Assembly: GCF_963676685.1 (NCBI RefSeq) | Contig: NC_092355.1 | Span: forward strand, 68,331,006-68,395,005 | Origin: Mytilus edulis | Taxonomy: Eukaryota; Mollusca; Bivalvia; Mytilida; Mytilidae | DNA: 64,000 nt | Direction of reading: 5' to 3' | In this document: positions 62,793-64,000 of the stretch, piece by piece | Layout of the letters: each line of letters opens with the position of its first letter | Position numbering within the stretch: position 1 is the first letter of the stretch | The notes under the pieces: generated by a model | What the model was told of the DNA's origin: nothing | The model's input: only the letters and a program-made list of their open reading frames with translations | The model's database searches: none | Position numbers and translations under genes: made by a program

Positions 62793-64000
62793 CTACAAAT
62801 ATAAATTAAAGCATGTCATATCATTGTTCAATTATTTGTCTCACAGCAAACTAATAAACATATAGCATACGATATGTTTTGTTGATAGTTTACAGAAAGG
62901 TTTAACATGTTAAAAAAGGACAATCAGAATGCTGGAGTTTCTTATTGACATCATGTTTGTTGATTTCGGAGGTAGATGTTTTTCAGCATGTTGTCGGCAC
63001 TCCTATTGGAATGAACGTTGTGCCCTGCTTTGCCAACCTCTTTTTACGTTCATATTAGTCTGAGTTCCTTCAGACAGTTGTAAAAAAATGAAAGCTCAAA
63101 GAATCCAGGTCAAAAATTTATATTTAAAGCATTGGATAGAAGAAAATATATTTTTTTTAAATAATGATTTAATTACCGATAAAGACGAAATTTCGCAGAA
63201 AATCTTAGATAAACTACAAAAAAGGATAGCAGATGCTAGTACTTTACGAAAAACAATACCCAAATATTGAAGAAGAAAAAGTGAAAATCATTAATAAATA
63301 GTAAAATTCATATTCAGCAAGATCGAAAAATGAAGTGCCATGGACTGTAACGCAATCGGGACAACATTGTATTCCAAGAAATATATATTATAATCAGATT
63401 TTATAAAGAGCTGGTGGTGGTGTTTTAATTCCCCGAGGGTATCCTCAGTCCAGTAGTCAAAATTTCTGACATGAATTAGCATTGATATGGCCATATTTAT
63501 AAATTTGTTTATAAATATTTATATATCATAAACGAAACTGTGAGATTTATTTCAACTATAACCATTTTTCTTTGAATGAAAATGGGTAAAAACATATCGG
63601 TCAATAATTTACATTTTTTGGTAGGGTTCGTTTTGTTTAGTGTTTAGTTTTCAATATTGTGTCTCCCGTACTATTATTTGTCTGTTTGTCTATTTTTTAT
63701 CGTTAATCATGGCTTTGTCATTTTATTTTCAATCTATGAGTTTGACTGTCCCTCTGGTATCTTTCGTCTCTCTTCTACAGCATATATTACACGATTTATT
63801 TCACTTGACTGGGCGATGTTTAATCAATTCTCTCATAATAAACCAGTCCATCTATAATTAAGTGTTTTAGGATAAACTCATCAATGAAGTGTCCAGTCAT
63901 TGTTTTAAATTCATTTAATAATACTGATAGGTGATTAGAAATCAGTAATGATTATAACGGGAATCATCCTGATCACACACATCTTAAAATAGACTCTACT
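62793..64000. other. Upstream intron, repeat remnants
   Basis: 62960-63085 (plus) is a scrap of the RT family: VVGTPIGMNVVPCFANLFL followed by a stop. 63600-63790 is the tail repeat with GAGTTTGACTGTCCCTCTGG. The frame 63088-63270 (plus) is unrecognised. No further exon of the ROCO gene was found, so the gene continues beyond 64000. Confidence 0.45.

Noticed and set aside
63088-63270. 60-codon plus-strand frame, Lys/Ile/Leu-rich
   Set aside because: Adjacent to an RT remnant and unrecognised; too short and AT-driven to support.

Overview
The window looks like nuclear DNA of a marine bivalve, most likely a mussel of the Mytilus type. It is about 70% A+T, coding sequence is split into small exons by long introns, and it is full of interspersed repeats that I associate with mussel genomes (for example copies carrying CGCGTTTCGTCTAC, and others carrying GAGACAACTCTCCATCC). 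There is no sign of bacterial or viral gene organisation. The genus is an inference from repeat style and from the ROCO/death-domain gene type.

One gene dominates the window. It lies on the minus strand and runs from beyond the right end down to a stop codon at 3358-3360. I assembled it by hand as 19 exons between 62792 and 3358. Every exon has AG/GT-type borders (one is GC-AG) and all 18 junctions agree in phase, giving 3,600 nt or 1,199 residues plus stop. In order the protein has: a charged N-terminal linker (an exon of about 20 pentapeptide repeats, then five tiny exons alternating in a 30-nt and a 21-nt class), three ankyrin repeats, a Roc GTPase domain with a long polar insert, a two-part COR domain, two death domains, and a polybasic tail ending in CAIA, a good CaaX prenylation box. 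This is the ankyrin-Roc-COR-death layout of DAPK1 without a kinase in the visible part. The most interesting points are the microexons. Skipping the 31-nt exon (6326-6356) or the 28-nt exon (5185-5212) brings in a stop almost at once, so splicing could decide whether the protein carries two, one or no death domains and the prenyl tail. The linker cassette of 30+21-nt exons has been duplicated repeatedly, once very recently.

The rest is intron or flank, largely mobile DNA. Region by region: 1-3357 is downstream flank with a 49-bp tandem repeat at the left edge. 3358-8926 holds the death-domain exons and the COR C-terminal half. 9042-10828 and 16185-17975 are two copies of a repeat built of ~500-bp modules. 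13397-24274 holds the COR N-terminal half and Roc exons. 26764-28718, 30348-33560, 36071-38158 and 41431-42090 are four elements with terminal inverted repeats and no visible transposase. 33649-39297 holds the ankyrin exons, with a perfect 50-bp palindrome just upstream of the first. 45277-57650 is a decayed reverse-transcriptase element split by a 9.7-kb CACTA-like transposon (46229-55944) with an exact 3-bp target duplication. 57847-61322 is the duplicated microexon segment, itself interrupted by a retroelement with a 17-bp target duplication. 62460-62792 is the repeat-encoding exon, after which the gene leaves the window.

Most other open frames of 60-100 codons are chance or repeat-derived.
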